DNA from: Pseudocercospora fijiensis CIRAD86
Taxonomy: Eukaryota; Ascomycota; Dothideomycetes; Mycosphaerellales; Mycosphaerellaceae
Assembly: GCF_000340215.1 (NCBI RefSeq)
Contig: NW_006921534.1
Coordinates: 1,669,053 to 1,733,052, forward strand
Reading direction: 5' to 3'
Length of the DNA: 64,000 nucleotides
The notes below the pieces were generated by a model, which was given only the letters and a program-made list of their open reading frames with translations, had not been told where the DNA came from and ran no database searches. The translations under genes and the position numbers were made by a program. This document shows, in pieces, positions 53,518 to 64,000 of this stretch. The number at the start of each line of letters is the position of its first letter. Position 1 is the stretch's first letter.

Positions 53518-54822
53518 CTATCTACCTTGCTCTCTGAACTTGCTGCGCATGCCTTGGGCCAGGCGGCACCTACCGTCCTTCCTCTGCCCCAGTAGTCCGA
53601 TTTCCACCAACCAGGGAAACAGAGTACGGGATTCGTTGAGCTTCTGTGCCTTCTGCAACAAAGTGTCCGGCCTGCCCTGCAAGTACTTCGCGATCTCTTC
53701 GAAAAGCTCTGACCAGATCGGATACTTCTCCGGACTGCGGGAAGACAGTAGAATCTTTCGCGCATAGATATGTCTTATGGCTTCTTCAAAGACGATATTC
53801 TCGTCTTCGTCTTCAATTTCTTCATCCTCCTCATCGTCGCCTTCTTCATCGTCGTCGTTCTGAGCGACATCTTCGACATCGTCCTCGTCGTACCGGTTGT
53901 CATCGATTCTTTCATCAGCATGGGCGCACCGCATGCCTTCAGGATTATCCGACCGCCAATAAGATAGTTGCCTTGACGAGTTAACTTATACTCGAGCTTG
54001 TCAAGCAAATCTTGGCTTACTTGACATCGAATATCATGCCATGGCTCATAATCCTCATGTCGCCTGTAATCCGACAAAGGCTTGACATCATCTATGACAT
54101 CTTTCTCGGTCCAGAACATTCTTGCCCAGACTATGGGTAGCTCAGTGCTTGAGCCTGATTGCCATTGAGTCCAGACACCGGTCATGACGACATCTCCATC
54201 CTTTGAGACTTGGATCATCGGCAGCATCTGGATGCTTATCAGGATCAAAGGTCCAGTTGTCGGCATTGAAAAAGTAATAGCGCGAGGGAACACCGAGCAT
54301 GTCGATCCTGTCATGTCTGTATAGCGCGCCATGGGTGACGGGCAGACAACTCTGTCCGTTCGGAGCCTTTGCTATTTCTACTCGAACTCTGTTGCTGCTG
54401 TACTTCTTTTCCACGGCATCGATGAGCGCTGGACTGTGACCGAAGCCTCCACTGAGAACTATAGTCGAAGTGCGCTGATAATCGAAATGCTTCTCGATGA
54501 GGGACAGAACTTCCTTGATGCCATGCTTGATGATGTCTTCCACCAGGTCAACCTCAACTGTGATGCGCGCAGCGGTCGTGCCAACAAATTGCATGGGCCA
54601 CGGCCACTGCGTACCTTGCCGAGGTTTTTTGAAGTCCTCAAAGTAGGAATATGCCTGTCGCCGAAAGCTCTCGTCGCGGATGCCGTGAACCTCTGCAAGA
54701 TATGAATTGATGTCTACTCCGAATTCGCGATGCCAACTCAAGACTATTGGCTTACCCGAGGGAGCTCTCATCGGATCTGCTACGATGAATTTTGCCTTTG
54801 TCCAGCGTATCATTGAACACAT
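53518..54822 (-). pseudogene. HSP70-like ATPase remnant with frameshifts
   Basis: The minus strand carries the C-terminal half of an HSP70/actin-fold ATPase domain as found in many fungal HSP70-like proteins: VEDIIKHGIKEVLSLIEKH, then TIVLSGGFGHSPALIDAVE, where the Gly-Gly-Phe-Gly phosphate loop is intact, then NGQSCLPVTHGALYRH and an SRYYFF motif. The reading frame then shifts near 54,210 (the natural continuation is in another frame) and returns to the first frame near 53,950, so two compensating single-base indels or errors are likely. The acidic DDEDD/EEDEE segment and last 90 residues follow. The first half of the ATPase domain, including the N-terminal nucleotide-binding motif, is missing. 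It is either a truncated pseudogene or a gene with sequencing errors. Confidence 0.6.
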
Positions 54823-56592
54823 TAACGAGAAGCCCCCGGGGGGTACTTTAGGCTACAATACTAGGTCTCCTGCAATCTTCTTAAGACCGGCAAAGGTGGC
54901 TTGAGGCCGAGATTATATAACGGAGTCGAATTGCGAGCTCTGCTTACGAACGTTTTGAACGCAGGCAGTGAGCATAGTAGCTTGAACTTGACACAGCTCT
55001 TCTCTCGGGGTCTGGCAGTGCTTAGTCCAGAAGCCCTCGCCCGTTTTGACGTGGTCCTACCCACGCAGCTGGTCGGTCTACCATCTTGCAAAGGCTTCTC
55101 GGAACTGACGGTGGTGTCCAGGATGACGACACGCAGGTTGCTGAGTCGGTGGACAATGTGGAGGAAGTCTATACGCGTCTGAAATTGCAGTGCTGAATGT
55201 AGTTCTCCTGTTGCGGACGTGCTGACTGACAGGTGTGTTGTTCTCCTCCACAGCAGGAGACCATCTGCCGAATGCAGTAGCGTCCGTATCTTTAGCAGCA
55301 TGCCGATGACCTCGACAGGCCACACGACTGCCCGACACGTTCTCATACATACGCTTCCATGCATAGGCCTGAGGTGTTCCGCATTCCTCGTATTGTGGCC
55401 TGAGACTTGGCATGACTTTCCATAGCTCTGGCTCGCATCATTTGCAGGGCAGACGCGTTCCTATCGATGGCTCTCGTCAATCATAACGCCTGCTGTGGGA
55501 GATTTCCAGCGTTCACAGGTGCAGCCACTGAAGGCGTTCAGAAGGACTGGTGCCTGGAGGTGCCTGTCGATTCAAGTCATGTGCTCGAAGGAGAGAGCTG
55601 GCGGCGGTGGGGTGGCGAGTAGGCGCGCGAGATCCATGATGGCGGTCATGCAGAAGATGCACTGCCACGCAATGCATGCAAGCTTGTGGGTGCGAATGTT
55701 TGTGAGGCTGTGTCAGGAACCTTCGTTTCAGAATCGTGGGTTTAGGAACAAGGTGCTGACGGATCCGCTCCGGCTCCTGTGCAGCGTGTCTTCATTGAGA
55801 CGTCAGGGCACGTATTGTTTGAGATGGGCAGGCAGAGTGGCATGAGGATGTGATGATGTTTGCGAAAGAGAACTTGCACGGAGAGAGGGAGATGTACAGC
55901 AGAAGCACTGAAGCAGCGGGGACCGGCTATTGGCCCTCGCGATTCGGGTAATGAAACCCAATGGGGATTGCGGGTGAGCGAACATGTTCACAGTGCACAC
56001 GCACATGCCGAGAGCCGCTTGAACATTTGATGCTATTTTTAATTGATTGTTTCGATCGAACCGGATGACGACTTCAGAGTTCACGTCCGCACCTGTGACG
56101 ACCAGGACACATCCAATTGTGTGTTCGCAGCCGGCATATGCGACGTCAGATGGATCCTACCGTGTACTTTCACTCACGTTGCTCCCAATCCATTCGTCCG
56201 CTTCGCCTGTGACTGCCGATGTGAAGTGCGCTGAATCCTTGCCTTGCTTGCTGTTCGTCCTGCGCCGCCTTCCCAGCGCCGTCGCCAATCTGTCCAGTGC
56301 CAGCGTGTCAAAAAGTGGTGCAGCGACATTCTTTGTACCCTACCCGTCCGTCCAAAAAGGTGTCGAGCGAGCTACCTCCATCTGGTCGGCGGCCGCTAAT
56401 CACTGTGAATCCTTCAGCGCCGCCAGTCCACAAGCGCTGCGCTGGGCTGGTGCTGCTGGGTCCTTTGCGCTTCCGACCAACATCCCAAACGATCGCACGT
56501 CGCTCGCCCGCACACTGCTGTGCTATTCCTAGCGCAGCAACACACCTCATCGCTGCACGCACCTGGAGCGCACGCCCAGGAACAGGGCAACC
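54823..56592. other. long intergenic region upstream of the Crz1 gene
   Basis: About 1.77 kb, probably containing a long regulated promoter and leader of the Crz1-type gene. The missing N-terminal part of the HSP70-like gene was sought here and is not recognisable. Overlapping open frames around 54861-55413 and 56047-56650 are not supported. Confidence 0.45.
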
Positions 56593-58937
56593 ATGGACTC
56601 ACTCAACCCTTCCCCGTCGCCTTCGGCGCGTCAGCAGCCTCCCAATATAAGACACTCTGCGTCCGCTTCGCCTCATCCGCCTACGTTGGCCGCTTCCTTT
56701 GCTCCTGATGATGCCAGCAGCGCCACACAAACAACCAACGGCCCCGCAAGCAACAGCAACACCTTCGCGACCGCACTGAACTCCTCAGGCCACTTCGCCG
56801 ACCCCAGCTTCACCACCGATTACGCTCAGCAGGCGCGCGCGCAGTCGCCCTTTGCACCGCCCTTCCCGGACTGCCAGCAGCAGCAACACCAGCAGCAGAC
56901 GAACAACAGCAATACCTTCTTCCACACACAGAACACTGCCGAGTCCTTTCCTACCTTCGACATCAACCAGCCGAGCTTCGACCAGAACGGCGGCTTCGAC
57001 CCCACCCTACTCGCGACCGATATCAGTCCTGCCTCGCTAGACCTCCTGCCTGCCGACGCAGACTTATCGAGCGACCAGACGCTAGAACTAGATCCCATGG
57101 CGACCATGGCGCAGTCACACTCGCCAACTCCTCCGCATCTCGTCGCAGACCAGACCACGTGCATGTCAGGCAGTCCGAGCCCACATGCCTCGCCAAGATT
57201 CGCACAACCCACCTACCACATGAACAGGCCGCGAAACGTTTCAGAGTCGCTTGACCCGTCAAGTGCCATGTTTCCGCAGGGGGCGAATGAGTGGATGGGC
57301 ATGAATGCATACCGATCGCACAAGCGGACACCCTCAGACAATCATTCAGACATTTCTTCCAACCATGCCTCGCCATATTTGTGCACCTTCGACAGTTTTG
57401 ACGCTCACTCATCTCCTATGCTCAATGCATCTAATGACCCAAATTTTAACGACAATCTCGATATGCAGGCATTCACGCTCAACGACCAGCAAGCGCAACA
57501 TTTCTCGCACAGTCCAGCTCACAGCCCTGGACATTCACCTCATCTCATGCCTCAGCCGCAGCAGATGCTACCTCAGTTCACATCGCAGGACGCTTTCGGC
57601 TTGGGCACGCATATGAATGGCGTTCTGCCACAGCAACCAAACGGCATGGACATGTTTCCTGGTACGGGCATGGAAGCTTTCCCGCAACTCAACAACGACA
57701 GCTCCAGCCCCGGCGGCCGAGCAGATCATATGAGCCCGCCCGAGATCAACATTGATTTCGCACCACCTTCGAGACAGCCCACCGACAGCTTCAAGCAAGA
57801 GAAGTCGGAAGATGCGCTGTCTCCGCCGGCACGGAGTAAGTTACTGCCAGACTTCCCGTGACAAGAAGATTACGTCAGCTGACTCAATTCGCAGTGAACC
57901 GCAACCGATCGAAGTCAGACTCGCATGCTGGCTCAAGATCTACGTCACCTGCGCTCGTTGGCCGTGGCAGGTCTCCTTCTGCCGGCAGTACCGGCGGGAA
58001 TCTTTCGCCATTTGATAATAGCGGCTCACGTCCTTCGTCACGATCCTCGTCGCCAGCGAACGGAGGTCGTAATGGTTCAGTAGGCAGCCGCGCGCGAAGC
58101 ACTAGTAATGCGTCCGATCAGCGCGACTACATCCTGGACCTGGCTGATCCTGGACGATCACCTGCGAGCGGCGACAACAAGGGGCGTGTGCAAAAGCATC
58201 CGGCGACTTTCCAATGCAACTTGTGTCCAAAGCGCTTTACGCGAGCCTACAACCTGCGATCGCATCTTCGAACACATACTGATGAGCGTCCATTTGTGTG
58301 CACCGTTTGTGGAAAGGCATTCGCTCGTCAACACGATCGAAAACGACACGAAGGCCTGCACTCTGGAGAGAAGAAATTTGTCTGCAAAGGCACGCTCCAA
58401 TCTGGGTCGCAATGGGGATGTGCGAGGCGCTTCGCACGTGCAGATGCTTTGGGTCGCCACTTCCGCTCTGAAGCTGGTCGCGTGTGCATCAAGCCTCTGC
58501 TCGACGAAGAAGCAGCTGAGCGACAACGTGCTTGGATGGAAGAACAGCAACAAGCTCAAGTTGCAGCCGGACTCGTGGCTCCACAGCCTGTGATGGGCCA
58601 GCCTCAGCCAGTGGACATGATGGGCAACTTCCTCCCCGCAGCACTTCTACAGCAGTACCCAGCTCTGGCCGGCATTGACTGGAGCAATGTGCCTCAAGGC
58701 AACCCTCCAGACGATGAAGCTTACTCCGGCCGAAGCTCTTTTGATGCTTCTAGTGGAGGAGAGTATTACGAGGACCATTCAGAAAATGAAATGGGATACC
58801 AGGATCAGAACATGGGTGGTATGAATAACAACATGAATCATATGGGCATGAACAACATGGGAGGTATGCAAGCACACATGGGCGCATATGGTGGGACTAC
58901 AACCTCGGATTATCTGAGTGATTTCGAAGGTCGATGA
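56593..58937 (+). CDS. CRZ1: Crz1-type calcineurin-responsive C2H2 transcription factor
   Basis: Exons 56593-57835 and 57895-58937 with a 59-nt intron give 761 residues. Crz1/CrzA enters the nucleus after calcineurin removes phosphate and activates calcium and cell-wall stress genes. Residues 1-410 are Ser, Pro and Gln-rich and include a [15 protein letters not shown] block conserved in fungal Crz proteins. A Ser/Arg-rich segment, probably phosphorylated, follows. The DNA-binding region at about 520-605 has two classical C2H2 fingers ([39 protein letters not shown]) and a third atypical, extended finger FVCKG to VC, as in Crz1. The C-terminal tail is Met/Asn-rich. The start [11 protein letters not shown] fits homologues. 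A short leader ORF upstream is possible. Confidence 0.92.
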
Positions 58938-59310
58938 TGACTTTACGGCCGGCAATAAACGAACCAGCACGACCCGTATCTTCGGAAGTGCTATGATCTC
59001 GTCCCATCGCACGAGGACGCGCTTTTATTTGGTTGGAATTTTGGATTCGTTGCATCTGATACCATGAGCGGACTGGCGGAGCAAGACCTGCTTCCAGGCA
59101 AGGATCGAAAGGATATAAAGGCGTTTGATACTGCAAGATTTTGCGTAGTCGATGATACCACCTTGAAGCTAGATTAGCAGCATATTGCACGTGAATTGAA
59201 ACACCTCGAACAACGACCCCGACCTTCTCACCATTCTCATTTCAGTTGCATCTGCTCTCTTCATACACACAGCATTCGGCAATAATGGGCATGTCAAGCG
59301 AGCAACTTGA
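58938..59310. other. intergenic
   Basis: About 370 bp between the Crz1 stop and the next plus-strand gene, containing its promoter. Nothing specific is visible. Confidence 0.5.
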
Positions 59311-60799
59311 ATGCGGTTGCCGAAAGTAGAAAACGATACGTCGATTACGATGGATTCAAGATCCGTCATTGCCCTCAACCCATCACTCGTGACTCCTCGG
59401 ACCTCAAGAAGCCTGCACCTCCAGCTGCTATCCGTTCCTCCATGTCTCCAAACATGTCACTCTTTGGCAGCCGCCATGGATCACACAGGTCTGCACGTCT
59501 TCTCTGCTTGTGCGCCTGTCCAAGCATACACCAAGCCCTACCACCAGCGACGTACGCACAAGAAGTCGCGTGGAGGATGTATGAAGTGCAAGGAGAAACG
59601 TGTGCGCTGCGATGAGAAACAGCCGGCCTGCACACGCTGCGCCCGTCGATCGCTTGATTGCCAATATCAGCGCAGTCCTGGCTCTGAAGATTCAGTAAGC
59701 GCCAGTCCTCCCGAGGTTACGCACCACGAGCTATGCCGAGAGGAAACGCCGCCAATGCTCTCCTATGAACATGACCTTGCGTTACAACTCGGGCATCCTG
59801 AAAAGACTTTGACGAGAAGCTCAACTCAAGACCAATTGCTGAGGCATTATGAGCTTATCACGGAGCACGGTCTCGTTATGGGACCAGAGTCGAAGATGTA
59901 CCACGAGAGAGTTATGCGAATGGCTGTAGACGTAAGTAAGCAAAAGAGTATTGAAGATGGTATCTCACTGACTATAGCACTCATATCTTGCGCATACACT
60001 ACTTTCCATCGCCGCGCTTCACCTTACGAGATGCAACATCGACGGCTACGGCCAAAGCAACCTGCTCCACTTATCTAGTGCCCTGGAAGATTTCCAGCAT
60101 GCCATTTCGAAGCCTATCTCACTTGACGACTCAGACGCTCTGATACTCACAGCTTTGATGGTCTCAATCCGATACTTCGCTTCTTGGGACGACAGTCCGC
60201 CTGAGAAGTCCTGGGTCTTCTCTAACGATCCTCAGCGACTGAGCTGGTTTACAGTCCAGCAGGGTCAATCTGCCATCCTTGCCCAAGTGAGACCGAATCA
60301 CTGCCGCAGCGGCTTTCTCTCCAACTTTACAGTACAAGCCAAAGACCTTCATGGCAGGGATCGGCGTTTACCACAAGGACTGTTTGATATATGCGAAGTG
60401 ACGGATCCACGAGGACCACGAGGCGTGCATGCAAACCCGTACCACGACATTGTGCATGCTCTCGCACTAATAGTGCCTCTGGAGCCTGGAATCAACAGCC
60501 TGATGAAGTATATGCACTTTTGTGCTCGAGTGCACGCACGATTCGTCGCTCTTGTGGAGAGGAATGAGCCTCGGGCGCTCCTGATCTTGGCTTACTGGTT
60601 TGCTCTGTTGTGCAACGTTGGAGACGTGTGGTGGTGCCAGCAGAGGGCATGGAGAGATTGCACCGCCATCTGTATGTTTCTGGACCTCCACGATTGCGAT
60701 GAAGTACGACGGCTTCTGGATTTCCCAGCTGAGGCATGCGGGTACATCCTCTCCGGGCGAGACAATACCTGCTCAGTTCTAGACCCGCTTGGAGATTGA
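59311..60799 (+). CDS. Zn2Cys6 fungal transcription factor (sterol-uptake-control-like)
   Basis: Exons 59311-59931 and 59978-60799 with a 46-nt intron give 480 residues. The zinc cluster at residues 90-118 reads C-x2-C-x6-C-x6-C-x2-C-x6-C, preceded by basic THKKSRGG. The remaining 360 residues form the helical regulatory domain, with RHYELITEH, HSYLLHTLLSIAALHL-type helices and ILAYWFALLCNVGDVWW. This arrangement resembles Upc2/Ecm22-type regulators, which often control sterol or secondary metabolism; the targets here are unknown. Three in-frame ATGs (59311, 59350 and 59476) could start the protein; the first is weakly supported because residues 1-55 look unlike a conserved region. Confidence 0.8.
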
Positions 60800-61548
60800 A
60801 ATCGGGAAAAGCGACACCTAGATTGATGTTATTACTGGCACGAGCGACCTTAGTTCGCAGCAATGAAGTGACTTCAATGCTCTTGCAAATCCTCTTTGCG
60901 TAGACACGACGGTGTCGTCTTCGTCCAAGTAGCGACGGTAGAGATTCCGACGAGAGATGTTAGCGCTCGTATGCCACCACTATCGACATGGTATTATCCG
61001 ACGGTCAGCTCGCCGAAAAAGGCGTCGCAGAACATATCATCGAGATGGGACTCTTCTGGTTGTCGATGGGATCAACTCCGTGAAGATGATGTCAGAGTAT
61101 TAGGAGCAATCTTGATCCTTCGAAGGTTTGCAGGACTGGCAAGGGCAGAATATCTTGAATAGAACAGACACAATGTGCCTAGCGTACGATAAAGAAGAAG
61201 ATGTTGATGCTTCAGAATAAGAAATGGTTCATCTGTGGGAGGGTCGACGTGTGCACAGACTGCATGATAAAACCTGGAGAAGTCTCATCATATGAGTACA
61301 TGCCTTGTAGTATTGCTAGCAATTCGCTGTTGTTCTCACGCCACACCACTTGAGCGGCGATATACTGACTTGGTGCGGCAATACTGTAATGCAGTCGAGG
61401 AGGAAAGCGCGCCGCACAGACTTTCTGCCTGAGGTTTACATTTTCGATCCGTGCACCAGACTTTCTGAAGTTGTTTCGTCAGTGTTTGCCCACGAAGTAA
61501 ATCCATCACGACCACGCTCAACCCATAGTCGACACCGGTTCTGAGTGT
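60800..61548. other. intergenic: promoter of arginyl-tRNA synthetase
   Basis: About 750 bp. A small open frame at 60896-61162 has no recognisable content. It should hold the synthetase promoter, where two transcript starts would explain two protein forms. Confidence 0.45.
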
Positions 61549-63846
61549 ATGTTCGGCGTTCCCCGCGTCTGCCGATTCAGTGTGGTGCGATTTGGCCGAG
61601 ATCAAGAAAGAGTAAAAGTTGCAACAAATTTTATCAGGAACTTGAGTCACGAGCCATCAGTCACATCTCAGAGGCCAATCCCCAAGCCAGCGCGGCAGCG
61701 CAGTATAGCGACCAGAAACCTCCGCAGAATGGCGACGAACAATGCGCAGGGCGCGAACAAAGCGGCCAGTCTCGAACACATTACCTCTCAACTTCAAACC
61801 CTTGGCATTTCCGAGCTGCCCAAACCGCAAGGAGTTCGTTTGCACCCACAGCACAACCCAGTTGATGTATATCGAGCCGTGATTATTGAGAAACTGCAAG
61901 ACATCGCGGGCGCCGATCCAGAGATCATTAACAACGCAGTCCAATGGACTCAGGATCTCAAGCATGGAGATCTCGTTCTTCCCGTGCCGGCTTTGCGATT
62001 GAAGGGCAAGAAGCCAGATGAGCTGGCCAAGGAGATCGCAGAAAAGCTCCAGTCACCACTTTTGGAACGAGTCGAGGCTGAAAAGACCTTTGTGCGCTTC
62101 TTTTTCAAGCCAGAGCATCTTGCCAAGCTTGTGATTCCAGCAATTCATCAGCAGAATGCCGACTACGGTTTCAACCCATCGCTTGGTCTCGAAGACCCTT
62201 CAAATCCAGCTTCTCGACACAAGAAAGTGATAGTGGAATACTCCAGTCCGAACATCGCGAAAGAGTTCCACACTGGCCATCTGCGAAGCACTATCATCGG
62301 AGGCTTCCTGGTCAAGCTGTTTGAGCGTGCGGGATGGCAAGCTATCTCCATGAACTATCTCGGTGATTGGGGAAAGCAATACGGCATCCTTTCTGAGGGC
62401 TTCGAGAAATATGGAAACGAGGAAGAGCTTTTAAAGGACCCAGTGAAGCACCTGAATGAGGTCTACGTCAAGATCAATCGCGACAACTCCGAGGAGCAGA
62501 AGCCCGCGAAGGTGCTTACAGAGAAGAAGACTGCGCTTGAGCAGCTCAAGAACCCACCTCCACCAAAGAAGCCAGCTAAAGGCAAGGAAGCTCCGCCACC
62601 ACCACCAAAGTGGACCGATGAACAGGAGCAGGAACTCCAAAACGTCACGGCAGAGCTGGAAAAGGTTCAACAAGAATTAATCAATAAGCCCAGCATTGAC
62701 GAAAAAGCCCGTCGCTTCTTTAAGCGCATGGTTGACGGAGATCCAGAAGCACTGAAGAATTGGCAACGTTTCCGACAGCTGTCAATCGATGCCTACATTA
62801 AGATGTATGCTCGCTTGAACATCAAGTTTGACGACTACAGCGGCGAATCGACCGTCAAGGAAGAAGACATGGAGAAGGCGGCCAAAGTGCTGCAAGAGAA
62901 GGGTATTAGCGAAGAGAGCAAAGGTGCCATCATTGTTGATCTGGCGAAGCACGGACACCCAACGTTGGGCAAGACGCTTGTCAAGAAGAGTGACGGTACA
63001 TCACTTTACCTCACCCGTGACATCGCTGCCAACTTTGAGCGTTACGAAAAATACCACTTCGACCACATGATATATGTGATTGCCTCGCAGCAGGATGTTC
63101 ACGTGAAGCAATTCTTCACGATCTTATCGTTGATGGGCCCGCCGTACAAGGACATTGTTGAGAAATGCAAGAACATCAGCTTCGGCATGGTCAAGGATCC
63201 TAAGGGCCAGACCATGAGTACTCGCAAGGGTACAGTCATCTCGCTGGCGGACAGTCTGGATAACGCGAAGGATTTTATGCACAACGTGATGAAGGGGAAT
63301 CGAGAAAAGTATGAGCAGGTCGAGAATCCAGAGGCTACCGCGGACATCCTTGCCATTTCTGCCATCATGGTCCAGGATTACAGCGGCAAGATGGTCAATG
63401 GCTACAACTTCGACATGGACAGGATGACCAGCTTCGAGGGTGACACTGGCCCGTATCTGCAGTACTCGCACGCCCGCCTGTGCTCCATTAAGCGGAAAGC
63501 GGGAGTGTCGGACGGGGAAATGGTGAAGGCAGATCTCAGCCTTATCACTGCCAAAGAAGGAGTGCTGCTCATCCGATCACTTGCACAATGGCCGGATGTC
63601 TTCCTCAACACGTACAAGACGCAGGAGCCCGTCACTGTGCTCTCATATCTCTTCAAGATGTCGCATATGCTCAGCTCGTGCTACGATGCGATCGACAGGA
63701 ACAACAACAACGCCAAGACGCTGAGCGTTATGTATGCGGACAGCGCAGAGAAGAAGGTGGCTCTGATGGCAATGTACGAGGCGGCCAGAATTGTGCTCAA
63801 CAACGGCATGCAATTGCTCGGGCTTTCTCCTGTGCAGAGGATGTAG
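61549..63846 (+). CDS. arginyl-tRNA synthetase, class I, probably dual-targeted
   Basis: The enzyme charges tRNA-Arg. The frame of 765 residues has no intron. Residues 1-60 (MFGVPRVCRFSVVRFGRDQER, then many Arg and Ser) fit a mitochondrial presequence; Met61 (ATG at 61729, GAATGG context) would start the cytosolic form, which has the usual Add1-type N-terminal domain. Class I signatures: HTGH at 241-244 in IAKEFHTGHLRST, and the KMSKS-equivalent MSTRKGT. The catalytic insert WGKQYG is intact; a Pro/Lys-rich loop (PPPPKKPAKGKEAPPPPPK) interrupts a helical insertion near 340-355. The C-terminal anticodon-binding domain ends in LGLSPVQRM, as expected. Dual targeting is inferred. Confidence 0.95.
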   Translation: MFGVPRVCRFSVVRFGRDQERVKVATNFIRNLSHEPSVTSQRPIPKPARQRSIATRNLRRMATNNAQGANKAASLEHITSQLQTLGISELPKPQGVRLHPQHNPVDVYRAVIIEKLQDIAGADPEIINNAVQWTQDLKHGDLVLPVPALRLKGKKPDELAKEIAEKLQSPLLERVEAEKTFVRFFFKPEHLAKLVIPAIHQQNADYGFNPSLGLEDPSNPASRHKKVIVEYSSPNIAKEFHTGHLRSTIIGGFLVKLFERAGWQAISMNYLGDWGKQYGILSEGFEKYGNEEELLKDPVKHLNEVYVKINRDNSEEQKPAKVLTEKKTALEQLKNPPPPKKPAKGKEAPPPPPKWTDEQEQELQNVTAELEKVQQELINKPSIDEKARRFFKRMVDGDPEALKNWQRFRQLSIDAYIKMYARLNIKFDDYSGESTVKEEDMEKAAKVLQEKGISEESKGAIIVDLAKHGHPTLGKTLVKKSDGTSLYLTRDIAANFERYEKYHFDHMIYVIASQQDVHVKQFFTILSLMGPPYKDIVEKCKNISFGMVKDPKGQTMSTRKGTVISLADSLDNAKDFMHNVMKGNREKYEQVENPEATADILAISAIMVQDYSGKMVNGYNFDMDRMTSFEGDTGPYLQYSHARLCSIKRKAGVSDGEMVKADLSLITAKEGVLLIRSLAQWPDVFLNTYKTQEPVTVLSYLFKMSHMLSSCYDAIDRNNNNAKTLSVMYADSAEKKVALMAMYEAARIVLNNGMQLLGLSPVQRM

Positions 63847-64000
63847 AAGAGGACGGAGATGCATGGGTCCGGCGTTTCGGCGAGCGAGTTCATGTAGCAT
63901 GTTAGCATGATGTGGCAGCCAAACGCCCAGGATACGGCGGGAGTCCTCCTGCGACGGGTCTGGGAGACATGATTGTCTCCGTTAGCTATGCCGCCTCTTA
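63847..64000. other. 3' flank of the synthetase, window end
   Basis: About 150 bp of likely 3' untranslated sequence. No feature is visible. Confidence 0.5.

Noticed and set aside
54861..55413. frames that might supply the missing HSP70-like N-terminus
   Set aside because: None contains the expected nucleotide-binding motif, and they contradict each other in frame.
1..64000. tRNA, rRNA, CRISPR array
   Set aside because: I looked for TTCGA-type T-loops with a matching acceptor stem, rRNA words and regular direct repeats and found none that held up; a tRNA scan would be decisive.

Overview
This is a 64-kb piece of a filamentous ascomycete nuclear genome, most likely a Dothideomycete of the Mycosphaerellales/Capnodiales type. 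The evidence is dense genes on both strands with no operons, short introns (about 54-170 nt) with GT-AG or GC-AG borders, typical fungal families (Crz1, Ptc2, Mtr4, Cia1, Afg1, a MHYT protein, an Ahc1-like zinc finger, an 'allergen' His-rich protein), and one transposon carrying repeat-induced point mutation (RIP). The species is inferred, not proven. No tRNA, rRNA or CRISPR array was recognised.

Layout. 0.1-4.3 kb: choline-phosphate cytidylyltransferase and a six-exon PP2C phosphatase, both minus strand. 4.9-6.7 kb: a decayed FMN-dependent hydroxy-acid oxidase and a small Cys-rich ORF. 7.6-13.6 kb: a MHYT membrane sensor protein and an unrecognised protein, minus. 13.7-17 kb: mitochondrial acyl-CoA thioesterase and Cia1, plus. 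17.7-21.4 kb: a divergent pair sharing a His/Glu motif. 22.1-30.1 kb: a doubtful ORF, a 1285-residue low-complexity protein and a conserved fungal protein. 31.2-33.5 kb: branched-chain aminotransferase and an Alba-like protein, convergent. 34.3-37.5 kb: a 3,255-bp Mutator-like element (MULE) with 51-bp terminal inverted repeats and a 9-bp target duplication, heavily RIP-mutated. 38.1-48.1 kb: Ahc1-like protein, a membrane protein, an Afg1-like ATPase ending in a 106-bp tandem duplication, and the Mtr4 RNA helicase. 48.9-54.8 kb: two small membrane-anchored unknowns, a secreted/surface glycoprotein and a frameshifted HSP70-like remnant. 56.6-63.8 kb: Crz1-type transcription factor, a Zn2Cys6 regulator and arginyl-tRNA synthetase with two in-frame starts.

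The genes do not form one pathway; they are mainly housekeeping (lipid synthesis, Fe-S assembly, RNA surveillance, translation, amino-acid metabolism) with signalling (PP2C, Crz1). The most unusual structures are the RIP-inactivated MULE 590 bp upstream of the Ahc1-like start codon, and a recurring abrupt change inside genes from a C-rich to a G-rich + strand, seen at eight places. Exon borders given are read from splice signals, conserved protein continuity and reading-frame arithmetic.
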